From assembly GCF_016615955.1 (NCBI RefSeq), contig NZ_CP067113.1, forward strand, positions 2,170,001-2,234,000: a stretch of DNA of 64,000 nucleotides, in the 5' to 3' direction. The notes beneath the pieces were generated by a model. The model worked only from the letters and a program-made list of their open reading frames with translations. It was not told the DNA's origin and did no database searches. This DNA is from Luteimonas sp. MC1750. GTDB taxonomy: Bacteria > Pseudomonadota > Gammaproteobacteria > Xanthomonadales > Xanthomonadaceae. Below are positions 18,020 to 26,825 of the stretch, piece after piece (within the stretch, counting starts at the first letter, position 1; each line of letters opens with the position of its first letter). The translations under genes and the position numbers were made by a program.

Positions 18020-18607
18020 TCAACCAGCGTCCTGTTCGAGCTCGCGGATCTGCCGTCGCAGCGTGTCGGCATGGGCGCGGAACCGCGTCCGCGCCGTGCG
18101 CCGGTTGAGCCACGCGATGCCGGCATACAGCAACAGGGCGGACGCGATGTAGATCAACGCCCCCTTTGTCACGCCATCGCGCGCAAGGGTCAGGCCGACA
18201 AGCCCGGTCGCCGGCGGCGTCAGGTACCACAGCCAGACTCGCTCCAGCATGCGTGCCTGCTCCAGCGCCGCGTCACGCTGGCGGCGCAGGTGATCCAGTA
18301 TCGACACGGCCCGGCCATCCACCTCGGCTGCAAGGCGCGCGCGGCGCAACTGGAACGGCAGCCACGCGGCCCACGCGACGATCAACAGCGCGAACCCGGC
18401 CTGCACCCACTCGCGTTCGGCCATGGTTCCGACCGCTGTCAGTGCGAAGAAGATGACCACGACGACCGCAGCCACCGTTTCCACCATGTCGCGCCGGCGC
18501 ACCTTCTTCCACAATGAGGCATCGAGCGCCCGCAGCTCGTCCACCGCCATCAGGGGAGCCGCGGGCGCGGCGTCGCGCCACTGGTTGCGCATCTTGTCCC
18601 AGTCCAC
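18020..18607 (-). CDS. Membrane protein co-encoded with ECF sigma factor (possible anti-sigma)
   Basis: A 195-residue protein starting at GTG (18607) with a strong GGAGG site 6 bases upstream, one base after the sigma-factor stop. It has four hydrophobic segments: TVAAVVVVIFFALTAVGTMA (45-64), AGFALLIVAWAAWLPF (70-85), LWYLTPPATGLVGLTL (125-140) and GALIYIASALLLYAGIAW (149-166). A basic/coiled region (LRRQRDAALEQARMLERV) separates the second and third. It lacks the zinc-binding HxxxCxxC anti-sigma motif. The tight coupling suggests it controls the sigma factor, by inference only. Confidence 0.7.
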   Translation of the reverse strand: MDWDKMRNQWRDAAPAAPLMAVDELRALDASLWKKVRRRDMVETVAAVVVVIFFALTAVGTMAEREWVQAGFALLIVAWAAWLPFQLRRARLAAEVDGRAVSILDHLRRQRDAALEQARMLERVWLWYLTPPATGLVGLTLARDGVTKGALIYIASALLLYAGIAWLNRRTARTRFRAHADTLRRQIRELEQDAG

Positions 18608-18608
18608 G

Positions 18609-19079
18609 TCAGTCCTCCAGGAAACGTTGTTCGAACAGCTGCCGCAGGCGCGTCATGCGCACGGCCACCGCATTGACGCTCAGCCCCAGCACTTCGGCCA
18701 CGTGCTCGCGCGGCAGGCCTTCAAGATCGAGCAGCAGCACGCTGCGCTGCACCGGGTCGAGCATGGCGAGGAAGGCGTCGAGCACCGCGAGTGGATCTCC
18801 GGCATGGCCGCAATCACCCGGCTCGGGGACGTCGTCGAGCGCGTGGTAGTCGCGACGCGGCTTGCGCACATGGCTGAGTGCGGTATTGAGCGCCACGCGG
18901 TACAGCCAGGTGGAGCGCTGCGCGCGGCCATCGAAACTGTCGAAGCTCCGCCAGAGCTGCAGCTGCATCTCCTGCAGCAGGTCCTGCCAGTCGTCGGGGC
19001 CTGCATAGCGCCGCGCAAGGCGCACGAGGGCGCCGCGGTTGTCCTCGACCATGGCGGTGAACGCCGTTTCCCTGTCCAT
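18609..19079 (-). CDS. ECF (sigma-70 family) RNA polymerase sigma factor
   Basis: A 156-residue extracytoplasmic-function sigma factor. Region 2 is visible in DWQDLLQEMQLQLWRSFDSF...STWLYRVALNTALSHVRK. Region 4 is visible in LDPVQRSVLLLDLEGLPREHVAEVLGLSVNAVAVRMTRLRQLF with a helix-turn-helix. It has no long C-terminal extension. It is the first gene of a two-gene unit with the membrane protein downstream. The target promoters are not identifiable here; the adjacent peptidoglycan-hydrolase gene lies upstream on the same strand. Confidence 0.9.
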   Translation of the reverse strand: MDRETAFTAMVEDNRGALVRLARRYAGPDDWQDLLQEMQLQLWRSFDSFDGRAQRSTWLYRVALNTALSHVRKPRRDYHALDDVPEPGDCGHAGDPLAVLDAFLAMLDPVQRSVLLLDLEGLPREHVAEVLGLSVNAVAVRMTRLRQLFEQRFLED

Positions 19080-19198
19080 CCGGTTGCGAATGCCTTTCTG
19101 CTGGGTCTCGAAAGGATTGGTCGCAGTGACCGGCGGAAATTTTCATCGGCCGCGCTGCGTGGCCGGACATCATGCCTGCGGACGGTTCCCGCAGGAGC

Positions 19199-19223
19199 GG
19201 CGGCCGGCATTGCACCGGCCGCC
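19199..19223 (-). terminator. Strong hairpin after the amidase gene
   Basis: A nine-base perfect inverted repeat (GGCGGCCGG / CCGGCCGCC, 7-base loop) lies 13 bases beyond the amidase stop codon. No T-run follows, so it may only protect the 3' end or act as a weak terminator. Confidence 0.4.
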
Positions 19224-19235
19224 GCGGGTGACGCG

Positions 19236-21365
19236 TTACTGGCTCCAGACGCCCTGCTGGGCGGTCCAGAACAGCGTGCGGCGCTCGAAACGCTGCTTGC
19301 GGCCGTTGCTGCCGTGGGCTTCCTCTGCCGCCAGCGGATAGCCGAAGGCGGTTTCGCGACCGTTGTTCTCGAAGTGCGCCAGGATCGCCCCGTGCACGGG
19401 ATGCGCGTCGGTGGCAGGCGACCACAGGAACAAGCCGTTCTCGAAGTACTGGAACTTGCCCCGTTGGCCCGACACCGGCGACACCGCGGCATCGAGCTCG
19501 TCGATGAGCGCGAAGCCCCAGCGCGTTTCCGAGCCGCTGGCGCGGAACCGGTCGAGGATCCTGCCGTTCACCGCGAATGCGCCGGTACGCGAATGCCACA
19601 GGATCATGCCGTTCCTGAACTGCTGGAAGCGGCCACCCAGCTGCGCGGCGGCTTCGGCGAGCTCGGGCACGCCCAGGCGGCTGCGCACGCCACCCATGGC
19701 GTAGTACTTGGTGGCGATCGCGCCGTGCGGCAGCACTTCGCAGCGCGGCAGGTCGTAGCCGGCGTTGTCGCGTGCCTCGTCGTTGCCCCATCGCGACAGG
19801 TAGTAGGCCGAGACGAACTGGTTGGCCGGCCCCACGTCGAGGTCGGTCTTCAGCCACCAGCGGTTGAAGCTGGAACCACTGCGGATCTCGCGGCCCAGGC
19901 TCTTGCAGTACACGTAGTGCGTGCCCTGGTTCAGGGTGCCGCTCTGTGCGGTGCTGGTCGGCGAGGGGAAGCCAGGGGCCGCGGCCCAGGTGTCGACCGT
20001 ATAGGTCGGCGTGGCCGCCGGCGGTGGGGCGCCGTTGTTGATCAGGGTGTAGAAGTTCGCCCACGGGAAATACCGTCCCGGGTCGTACCGGTTCTGGTTG
20101 CTGGTCAGCATGCCGTGGCCCTTGATGCGCACGTTGTCAGGCACGACGCGCCAGTAGTCGTAGCCGGGCCCCTGCCAGGCCGAGGCGCAGTTGACCGGCT
20201 GGCGTGCACAGATGCTGCGGGTGAGGCGCGCTGACGCGTTCACCATCGCGGCCGTCCAGTTGCCGGCGTCGGCTGCACGTCCGTCATGTTCGATGCCGAT
20301 GGTGTAGTTGTTGTGGTACGCGGCGTGCCAGGCCTGGTGGTGTTCGCGCACCATCTGCGTGACCTGCCCATCCGAGCGCCGGATCACGTAATGCGCGGAG
20401 ACGTTCGCCGTCGGGTTCTGGAACCAGGAAATGCCGCCGGCGTAGCTGCCCTCGATGGTATGCATGATCACCGCCGAGCGGCTGTTGGCGGCGGTGCTGT
20501 AGTTGGTCGAGTGCGCCGGGTTCCAGATCGCCTCGCCGAAATCGAGCGCAGCCCGGCCGATGTTGCCGGGCCTGGCAGTGGCGCGCGCAGGCGTGGCCAG
20601 GGCGGCCGGTTCGTCGAACGCGGTGACCGCATCCGCCGCGTAGTCCATGCGCAGTGCCGGGGCCGACAGGAGCGCGAGGCGCTCGCGCGGGAAGGCGCGC
20701 GCCATCTCCACCGGCATCGCCGGGATACGGACGCCGTCGGCATCCACGCCCCGCGCCAGGGTCTGCAGGACCTCATAGGCGAAGCTCTGGCGCGCGAAGC
20801 CCTGGATGTTGCCATCGCCGCTGCCGTAGCCGGCATACCGCGCCAGCGCACCCGCCATGGCTTCGACGCCATCGTCGACGCGCCCGGAATGGCCGTCGGC
20901 CTTCGCCGCGCGCGCCAGCAGCGCGGCGGCCGCCAGGATGTTGGTTTCCGGATCGAGCATCACCAGCCGCTCGCTCACGCCAAGCAGCTTCGCGCCTTCG
21001 GCAACCTGGTTGGCGAAGCCCTCGCCACGATAGAGCCCCATCACGCCGTGCGATGCGGGCATGTGGCGGTGCCCGGATGCCTCGTGCGGATCGGGCTGCA
21101 CATGGGTCCAGTTGGTTTCCGCATAGGCGATGGCTTCCAGCACACCGCGTGGCAGCGACGGGTAGCGCTCGTAGGCCTGCTCGAAATAGTCCGGATAGGC
21201 CGCGCGCTCCCTGGCCTGCAGGGCGATTGCGGCGCCCTGCTCCTGTTCGAGCGCCCGGACCCCGGCCGCCAGCGCCTTGTCATCCCTGGCGGCATGGGCG
21301 CCCGCGCTGCCCAATGCCGTGGCGGCCAGCAGCATCGCGGCTGCCGGCAACTTCAGTGTCTTCAT
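19236..21365 (-). CDS. Exported multi-domain peptidoglycan hydrolase: SLT-like, amidase_2, LGFP repeats
   Basis: A 709-residue secreted protein (signal peptide MKTLKLPAAAMLLAATALGSAGAHA given here in part: LLAATALGSAGAHA). Residues about 45-190 look like a lysozyme/transglycosylase-type domain (LEAIAYAETNW with candidate catalytic Glu; SHGVMGLY; ETNILAAAALLARAAK). Residues about 290-450 are an N-acetylmuramoyl-L-alanine amidase with Zn ligands in VIMHTIEGSY, GHGMLTS and NRYDPG and the motif NNYTIGIEHDG. The C-terminus has at least three LGFP-type repeats (GALATKYY-like, SRLGVP, WGFAL, FGYPLA), which bind cell walls in Actinobacteria. The open frame continues to 23105, but the ATG at 21365 begins the signal peptide. 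Confidence 0.85.
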   Translation of the reverse strand: MKTLKLPAAAMLLAATALGSAGAHAARDDKALAAGVRALEQEQGAAIALQARERAAYPDYFEQAYERYPSLPRGVLEAIAYAETNWTHVQPDPHEASGHRHMPASHGVMGLYRGEGFANQVAEGAKLLGVSERLVMLDPETNILAAAALLARAAKADGHSGRVDDGVEAMAGALARYAGYGSGDGNIQGFARQSFAYEVLQTLARGVDADGVRIPAMPVEMARAFPRERLALLSAPALRMDYAADAVTAFDEPAALATPARATARPGNIGRAALDFGEAIWNPAHSTNYSTAANSRSAVIMHTIEGSYAGGISWFQNPTANVSAHYVIRRSDGQVTQMVREHHQAWHAAYHNNYTIGIEHDGRAADAGNWTAAMVNASARLTRSICARQPVNCASAWQGPGYDYWRVVPDNVRIKGHGMLTSNQNRYDPGRYFPWANFYTLINNGAPPPAATPTYTVDTWAAAPGFPSPTSTAQSGTLNQGTHYVYCKSLGREIRSGSSFNRWWLKTDLDVGPANQFVSAYYLSRWGNDEARDNAGYDLPRCEVLPHGAIATKYYAMGGVRSRLGVPELAEAAAQLGGRFQQFRNGMILWHSRTGAFAVNGRILDRFRASGSETRWGFALIDELDAAVSPVSGQRGKFQYFENGLFLWSPATDAHPVHGAILAHFENNGRETAFGYPLAAEEAHGSNGRKQRFERRTLFWTAQQGVWSQ

Positions 21366-21563
21366 GGAATCTCCCTTCCTGCTGTCCGTCGTGGCCCCCT
21401 GGTGCGGCCACGGGACCACAGCGGCACGGAGGGCGCCACATGGGGCAATCCCGATGCGGCGCCAATCCGCGAGCGTTGTCGCACCTAGGCCCGCCCCCAG
21501 CTTGTCCGTGGGGGCCCGGGTCCAGAGACTCGCTTCGATCCAAGGACGAGAAGGTGCCCACCC

Positions 21564-22484
21564 ATGCTGCAGCCGATCATCCAGGACGCCCTCCGCGCCG
21601 CCGACCAGTTCTTCCGCCAGATCCAGGCCGAACTCGATCCGTCGCGTGGTCATGTCGCGCCGCGCGATGCCGGCTTCGACCAGTCGGTCAGCGGCGCGCA
21701 GCCGCACTGGGGCTTCGATGGCGCGATGGCCGACATCGCCAGCGCGGTCTATGCGCGCAGCGATGCGCCGGGCTGGCAACGCATGGGTGATGGCGAGCTG
21801 GCCGCTGCCGGCATCGACCCGGGCCCGCTCTATGCCGACGGCATGGAAGCGGGCGTCTATACGGACGGCAATGGCCGCTTCGTGGTCGCCTACGCCGGGA
21901 ACGACACCGGCGGCGTGGAGGACGTGGGCACGGTGATCGCGCAGTCGGCCGGCTTCCAGACCAGGCAGTACGACAACGCCGTTGCACTGGCGCACCAGGC
22001 GGAGAACGCCTTTGGCGGGGACAACGTGGTCTACACCGGCCACTCGCTGGGCGGCGGACTGGCCTCGCTCGCGGCCGCGGCCACCGGCAGCACCGCGGTG
22101 ACCTTCAGCGCGCAGGGCATCCACGACAACGTGCTGCGCCAGCATGGCCTCGACCCGGTGGTGACGCGCCACCGCGCCGACCAGGGGCAGATGCGCCACT
22201 ACAGCATCGACGGCGACTTCGCGAGCTTCGTGCAGCGGCAGATGCCGATCTTCGACATGCTGCCCGACACGCTGGGTACGCACATCCAGTTCAACAACCC
22301 GGCGGGACTGTCGAACATCCCCGACGCGCACAACATCGCACCGTTGAAGGCGCAACTCGAGGCCAAGGCCTCCTACCGGCTGGAGTTCACCGATCCGGTT
22401 GAACGCGTGCTGCAGGAAGTCTATTCCACGGTGACGTCGATCATCGCCAATGCTTGGCGTGCGGTGGCGCCCCCGATCGTCTGA
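21564..22484 (+). CDS. Class-3-type lipase/phospholipase (effector-like)
   Basis: A 306-residue alpha/beta-hydrolase. The nucleophile elbow TGHSLGGGLASLAAA places Ser161, and a candidate catalytic His lies near residue 256 in DAHNI. The DUF2974/lipase-3 style core (VVAYAGNDTGGVEDVGTVIAQ; QYDNAVALAHQAEN; AVTFSAQGIHDN) resembles the lipase domains of T4SS and T6SS anti-bacterial effectors in Xanthomonadaceae. The ~100-residue C-terminal XVIPCD signal of VirD4-recruited effectors is not present: the protein ends about 50 residues after the His. No classical signal peptide. It is divergent from the peptidoglycan hydrolase. Confidence 0.72.
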   Translation: MLQPIIQDALRAADQFFRQIQAELDPSRGHVAPRDAGFDQSVSGAQPHWGFDGAMADIASAVYARSDAPGWQRMGDGELAAAGIDPGPLYADGMEAGVYTDGNGRFVVAYAGNDTGGVEDVGTVIAQSAGFQTRQYDNAVALAHQAENAFGGDNVVYTGHSLGGGLASLAAAATGSTAVTFSAQGIHDNVLRQHGLDPVVTRHRADQGQMRHYSIDGDFASFVQRQMPIFDMLPDTLGTHIQFNNPAGLSNIPDAHNIAPLKAQLEAKASYRLEFTDPVERVLQEVYSTVTSIIANAWRAVAPPIV

Positions 22485-22516
22485 TCCACGCGGGCGGCCT
22501 GCAGCGGCGGTGGCGG

Positions 22517-23848
22517 CTACGCTCCCTGCAGCAGCCTGCCGACGGCCTCCCGGTACCGCGGCAGCACCAGGTCGCGCGCGACGTGCATGCCATCGGCCAC
22601 CACGCGTCGCCCGCCCACGCGCACCTCGCGCACGGCCGGGCGGTTGCCGCTGAAGATCCAGCGGTCTGCCACGTCGGCCGCGCCCGCGCCGGCGAGCAGC
22701 GGGGAGCCCGCGTTGAGCACGATCGCGTCGTCCTCGACCGCGAAACCGGTGGCGTTGCTGGCGCTGGCCAGGGCGCCGTGGAGCAGCGCTTCGCCCACGC
22801 TTGGGGTCGCGGCCGACACCGCGATGTTGCGACGCTGGCGCAGCAGGCGCTGGCCGTATTCCAGCCAGCGCAACTCCTCCACCGGCGACACCGAGATGTG
22901 CGAGTCGGAGCCGATGCCCCATGCACCGCCGGCATCGAGGAAGTCGCGCAGCCGGAACAGGCCGTCGCCGAGGTTGGCCTCGGTGGTCGGGCAGATGGCG
23001 ACCGTGGCACCGCTCCGCGCGATGCCCGCAACCTCCCGGTCGTTGAGGTGGGTGGCGTGCACCAGGGTCCAGCGCGTGTCGACCGCCGCGTTCTGCAGCA
23101 GCCACTCCACCGGCCGCAGGTCGCGCATGGCGAGGCAGTCCTGCACTTCGCCAACCTGTTCGGCGACATGGATATGGATGCGTGCATCCGCCGGCAGCGC
23201 GGCGAGGACCGCACGCATGGCGTCCGCCGGCACCGCACGCAGGCTGTGCAGCGCGCAGCCGATGCGAAGCATCCCGTCCTCCTCCTCCGCACGCAGCGCA
23301 TCAAGCAGCCGCAGGTACGTGTCCACGCCATGGCCGAACCGTTTCTGGCGCTCACCCAGCGGGCGGCCATCGAAGCCACCGGTCATGTACAGCACCGGCA
23401 GCAGGAGCAGGCGGATGCCGGTGTCGCGTGCGGCCTGGACCAGCGCGCGCGACATCGCCGCCGGATCGTCGTAGGCACGCCCGTCGGGCGCATGGTGCAG
23501 GTAGTGGAACTCGCACACGGTGGTGTAGCCGGCTTCCAGCATTTCCACGTAGAGCTGGCTCGCGACTGCATGCAGCGTGTCGGGATCGAAGCGCGCCGCC
23601 ATGCGGTACATGGTCTCGCGCCAGGTCCAGAACGAGTCCTCGGGATGCGTCTGGCGCTCGGCAAGGCCGGCCATGGCGCGCTGGAAGGCGTGCGAGTGCA
23701 GGTTCGCGATCCCCGGCAGGCGCCAGCCACCGTCGACCTGCTGGACGAGGACGGCGTCATCGCGGGCGGGACGTGCGGTCATGGCGGGGCGATCCGGCAG
23801 CAGGGTGCGATAGGCTACCGCGTCGACGCCAGACGAGGTCCGCGCCAT
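22517..23848 (-). CDS. hutF: Formimidoylglutamate deiminase
   Basis: An amidohydrolase-superfamily enzyme of 443 residues converting N-formimino-L-glutamate to N-formyl-L-glutamate plus ammonia in the five-step histidine degradation route. Visible motifs: [22 protein letters not shown] (metal-binding HSH), [21 protein letters not shown] and [20 protein letters not shown]. The N-terminus before LPGIANLH is shorter than usual for HutF, so the small N-terminal beta domain looks reduced or the start is uncertain. The ATG at 23848 was chosen because it leaves room for divergent hutI; an ATG at 23941 would overlap hutI. Confidence 0.92.
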   Translation of the reverse strand: MARTSSGVDAVAYRTLLPDRPAMTARPARDDAVLVQQVDGGWRLPGIANLHSHAFQRAMAGLAERQTHPEDSFWTWRETMYRMAARFDPDTLHAVASQLYVEMLEAGYTTVCEFHYLHHAPDGRAYDDPAAMSRALVQAARDTGIRLLLLPVLYMTGGFDGRPLGERQKRFGHGVDTYLRLLDALRAEEEDGMLRIGCALHSLRAVPADAMRAVLAALPADARIHIHVAEQVGEVQDCLAMRDLRPVEWLLQNAAVDTRWTLVHATHLNDREVAGIARSGATVAICPTTEANLGDGLFRLRDFLDAGGAWGIGSDSHISVSPVEELRWLEYGQRLLRQRRNIAVSAATPSVGEALLHGALASASNATGFAVEDDAIVLNAGSPLLAGAGAADVADRWIFSGNRPAVREVRVGGRRVVADGMHVARDLVLPRYREAVGRLLQGA

Positions 23849-23901
23849 GCCACATCCGCCCGACGCCCTGTTTGCCCGGGCCCTTCCCAGCGGGGTCCTC
23901 G

Positions 23902-25125
23902 ATGGTCGCTGAGCGCTGGGATGGCCTCCTGACCGGCGCACGAGTGGCGACCCTGGACACGGACGAGGGTTACGGCCTCATCAAGGACGGCGCACTGGGC
24001 TGGCGTGACGGACGCATCGTGTATGCAGGCGCGATGGCCGGTCTTCCGGCGGCGCCTGCCGCACTGGCGCGCGAGGTGATCGACGCCGGCGGCGACCTGG
24101 TCACGCCCGGCCTGGTCGATTGCCACACGCATCTCGTGTTTGCCGGCGACCGCGCCGGTGAGTTCGAGCAGCGCCTTTCGGGCGCGGGTTACGAAGAGAT
24201 CGCGCGCGCCGGTGGCGGCATCGTGTCCACGGTGCATGCCACGCGCGCGGCCGACGAGGACGCGCTGCTCGCGCAGTCGCTGCCGCGCGCGCGCGCCCTC
24301 GTCGCCGATGGCGTGACCACGCTGGAGCTGAAGTCGGGCTACGGGCTGGATTTCGACAACGAGCGCAAGATGCTGCGCGTGGCCCGGCGGCTGGGCGAAA
24401 TCCTCGGCATCCCGGTCCACACCACCTTCCTGGGCGCGCATGCACTGCCGCCGGAATACACGGGCGATGCCGACGCCTATATCGATGCGGTCTGCGCCTG
24501 GCTGCCCCGCCTGCACGCGGAGGGCCTGGTGGACGCCGTCGATGCCTTCTGCGAGCGCATCGGCTTCAGCGCCGCGCAGACGCGCCGCGTGTTCGACACC
24601 GCGCGCGGGCTGGGCCTGCCGGTCAAGCTGCATGCCGACCAGCTGAGCGATGGCGAAGGCGCGGCGCTCGTGGCGGAGTTCGGCGGGCTCTCGGCCGACC
24701 ATGTCGAGCACACCTCGGCGGGCGGCGTCGCGGCGATGGCCGCCGCCGGCACCGTGGCGGTGCTGCTGCCGGGCGCCTTCCACGTGCTGCGCGAAACCAC
24801 GCCGCCGCCGATCGACGCCTTCCGTGCCGCCGGCGTCGCCATGGCGATCGCCACCGACTGCAATCCCGGCACCTCGCCGCTGATGTCGCTGCGGCAGGCG
24901 ATGCAGCTGGCCTGCACGCACTTCCGGCTGACGCCGGCCGAAGCGCTCCGCGGCGCCACCCTGCACGGCGCGCGCGCACTGGGGCTCGATGACCGCGGCG
25001 TGTTGCGCGCGGGACTGCGCGCGGACTTCGTGCGCTGGCGCGTGCGCGAGCCCGCGGCGCTCTGCTACTGGTTGGGCGGCGCGCTGGTGGAGTCGGTGCA
25101 TTGCGCCGGGCGGCGGCTGGCGTGA
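23902..25125 (+). CDS. hutI: Imidazolonepropionase
   Basis: A 407-residue amidohydrolase opening the imidazolone ring to N-formimino-L-glutamate, the substrate of HutF encoded divergently. Motifs: [21 protein letters not shown] (HxH metal site), [37 protein letters not shown] and [11 protein letters not shown], all characteristic of HutI. The ATG at 23902 gives the normal length. hutH, hutU, hutG and a regulator are not in the window. Confidence 0.95.
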   Translation: MVAERWDGLLTGARVATLDTDEGYGLIKDGALGWRDGRIVYAGAMAGLPAAPAALAREVIDAGGDLVTPGLVDCHTHLVFAGDRAGEFEQRLSGAGYEEIARAGGGIVSTVHATRAADEDALLAQSLPRARALVADGVTTLELKSGYGLDFDNERKMLRVARRLGEILGIPVHTTFLGAHALPPEYTGDADAYIDAVCAWLPRLHAEGLVDAVDAFCERIGFSAAQTRRVFDTARGLGLPVKLHADQLSDGEGAALVAEFGGLSADHVEHTSAGGVAAMAAAGTVAVLLPGAFHVLRETTPPPIDAFRAAGVAMAIATDCNPGTSPLMSLRQAMQLACTHFRLTPAEALRGATLHGARALGLDDRGVLRAGLRADFVRWRVREPAALCYWLGGALVESVHCAGRRLA

Positions 25126-25257
25126 TCGTGCACCGTGCACCGCCTGCATGACCACGACGCCAGCGCCTTGCGCCACCTTCGCCGTCCATCCCTGCGCGCC
25201 GGCTGCGGCTGTGTGCGCCGCTACCTCCAATCCGCTTCCATCCCGAGGACCCGCCTG

Positions 25258-26475
25258 ATGCCACGACGCCTCCACCGCCACGCCCTCGCACTTGCCCTTG
25301 CCTCGCTGGCGCTCCCGGCAGCCGCCCTGGCGCAGGCCACCGATGCCGCACGCGCGCTGGCGCGGGACGCCCTGATCGTCGACACGCATATCGACGCGCC
25401 GGGTGTCCTGGTGTCCAACTGGGCCGACCTCGGGGAAGCCGCGCCCGACCGCGAGTTCGACTGGCCGCGCGCGCGCGAGGGCGGTCTGGACGTGGCCTTC
25501 ATGTCGATCTACACCTCGGCGCGGCAAGACGAAGCCGGCGGTGCCTGGCAGGCGGCCAACGCGCAGATCGATGCGGTCGAGGCCCTGGCCGCACGCCATC
25601 CCGACCGCTTCGCCATCCTCACGTCGCCGGGCGACGCCGGGCGCCTGCTCGAAGGCGGTCGCGTGCTGCTGCCGCTTGGCCTGGAAAACGGGGGACCCAT
25701 CGGCGACGACCTCGCGCAGCTCGCCTTCTTCCACCAGCGCGGCGTGCGCTACATCACGCTCGCGCACAGCGGCAACAACCGCATCGCCGACTCCTCCTAC
25801 ACGGTGGAGAAGCGCTGGAACGGGCTGAGCCCGTTCGGGCGCGAGGTGATCGCGGAGATGAACCGGCTCGGCATCATGGTCGATGTCTCGCACATCTCCG
25901 ACGAGGCCACCCGGCAAGCGGTCGCGCTGAGCCGGGTGCCGGTGATCGCCAGCCACTCGGCGCTGCGCCACTTCACGCCGGACTTCGAGCGCAACCTCAG
26001 CGACGAGCTGGCGCAGCTGATCGCGTCGAAGGGCGGCGTGGTGCAGATCCCGTTCGGCACCGCGTTCGTGAACCCGAAGGCCGCGGCCAACACCCGCGAC
26101 TGGTTCCGCGAGTCGCTGGCCTTCGACCGTCGCAGCGCCGAGCGTGTCGCCGCCGGCGAGCCGGCGCTGGACCGCACGGCCTTCGAGGCGCAGTGGGCGG
26201 TCGACCATCCGAAGGTGGAGGCGCCGATGAGCGACGTGCTCGACCAGATCGACTATGCGGTGAAGCTGATCGGAGTGGACCACGTCGGCATCGGGTCGGA
26301 TTTCGACGGCGTGGACGGCGAGCTGCCCGAAGGGTTGCGCACCGTCGCCGACTTTCCCAACCTGGTCGCCGGGCTCCAGGCCCGCGGCCATTCCGACGCG
26401 GACATCCGCAAGATCCTCGGCGGCAACCTGATGCGCGTCTGGGCGGAGATCGAGGCCGGCGCCGGTACGCCCTGA
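25258..26475 (+). CDS. Exported M19 (renal-type) dipeptidase
   Basis: A 405-residue zinc dipeptidase of family M19 with a signal peptide (HALALALASLALPAAALA). Motifs: LIVDTHIDAPG (HxD metal ligands), VALMSIYTS-like VAFMSIYTS, LGLENGGPIG (bridging Glu), YITLAHSGNNRIADSS, MVDVSHIS and VIASHSALRHF, then VDHVGIGSDFDGVDG. It probably cleaves dipeptides in the periplasm. The ATG at 25258 was preferred over the upstream codon at 25135 because it starts the signal peptide. It lies 132 bases after hutI with no obvious pathway link. Confidence 0.9.
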   Translation: MPRRLHRHALALALASLALPAAALAQATDAARALARDALIVDTHIDAPGVLVSNWADLGEAAPDREFDWPRAREGGLDVAFMSIYTSARQDEAGGAWQAANAQIDAVEALAARHPDRFAILTSPGDAGRLLEGGRVLLPLGLENGGPIGDDLAQLAFFHQRGVRYITLAHSGNNRIADSSYTVEKRWNGLSPFGREVIAEMNRLGIMVDVSHISDEATRQAVALSRVPVIASHSALRHFTPDFERNLSDELAQLIASKGGVVQIPFGTAFVNPKAAANTRDWFRESLAFDRRSAERVAAGEPALDRTAFEAQWAVDHPKVEAPMSDVLDQIDYAVKLIGVDHVGIGSDFDGVDGELPEGLRTVADFPNLVAGLQARGHSDADIRKILGGNLMRVWAEIEAGAGTP

Positions 26476-26480
26476 AACGA

Positions 26481-26506
26481 CGAAGCCCCGCACTGGCGGG
26501 GCTTCG
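26481..26506. terminator. Bidirectional terminator hairpin
   Basis: A long inverted repeat, CGAAGCCCCGC / GCGGGGCTTCG with a short loop, lies between the convergent dipeptidase and bTHX genes. Its position fits termination from both sides. T-runs are weak, as common in GC-rich genomes. Confidence 0.7.
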
Positions 26507-26553
26507 CTGCGACTGCGTCCGCGGCATGCCGCCGCGGGGTCCCTTAACGGGGG

Positions 26554-26745
26554 TCAGTCCTTGGCAGCGGTCTTCTTCGCCACGACCTTCTTGGCCGGAG
26601 CCTTGGACACGGTCTTGGCCGAGGCCTTCTTCGCGACCGGCGCGGCGGACGTGCCCGCGGCCTTTTCGGTGGCCTTGCTGCGCGCGTTGCCGTAGCTGGA
26701 GTTGTAGCGCTTGCCCTTGGCCGTCTTGCGGTCGCCCTTGCCCAT
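26554..26745 (-). CDS. 30S ribosomal protein bTHX, extended Lys/Ala tail
   Basis: A 63-residue very basic protein starting MGKGDRKTAKGKRYNSSYGN, the conserved bTHX (Thx) core that stabilises the top of the 30S head. The remaining ~40 residues are a low-complexity tail of Ala/Lys with AAPVAKKASAK and KKVVAKKTAAKD, resembling histone-H1-like C-termini. A clear AGGAG site precedes the ATG at 26745. The frame is open to 26829 without sense. The tail is longer than in Thermus Thx, where the protein is about 26 residues. Confidence 0.82.
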   Translation of the reverse strand: MGKGDRKTAKGKRYNSSYGNARSKATEKAAGTSAAPVAKKASAKTVSKAPAKKVVAKKTAAKD

Positions 26746-26825
26746 CTGTTGCTCCTGGATTCGTATCGTTCGGTGGGCGCGCCCTTGCACGCCACAGGGC
26801 GCGCATCCTAGCACGGGCGCGGGTT

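Noticed and set aside
21366..23105. N-terminal extension of the amidase frame to a 1289-residue protein
   Set aside because: The extra 580 codons run antisense to the lipase gene and into hutF. The internal ATG at 21365 begins a clean signal peptide.
23815..26493. 892-codon minus-strand ORF across hutI and the dipeptidase
   Set aside because: It is antisense to two well-supported genes and its product is low-complexity Arg/Gly/His-rich, typical of shadow frames in GC-rich DNA.
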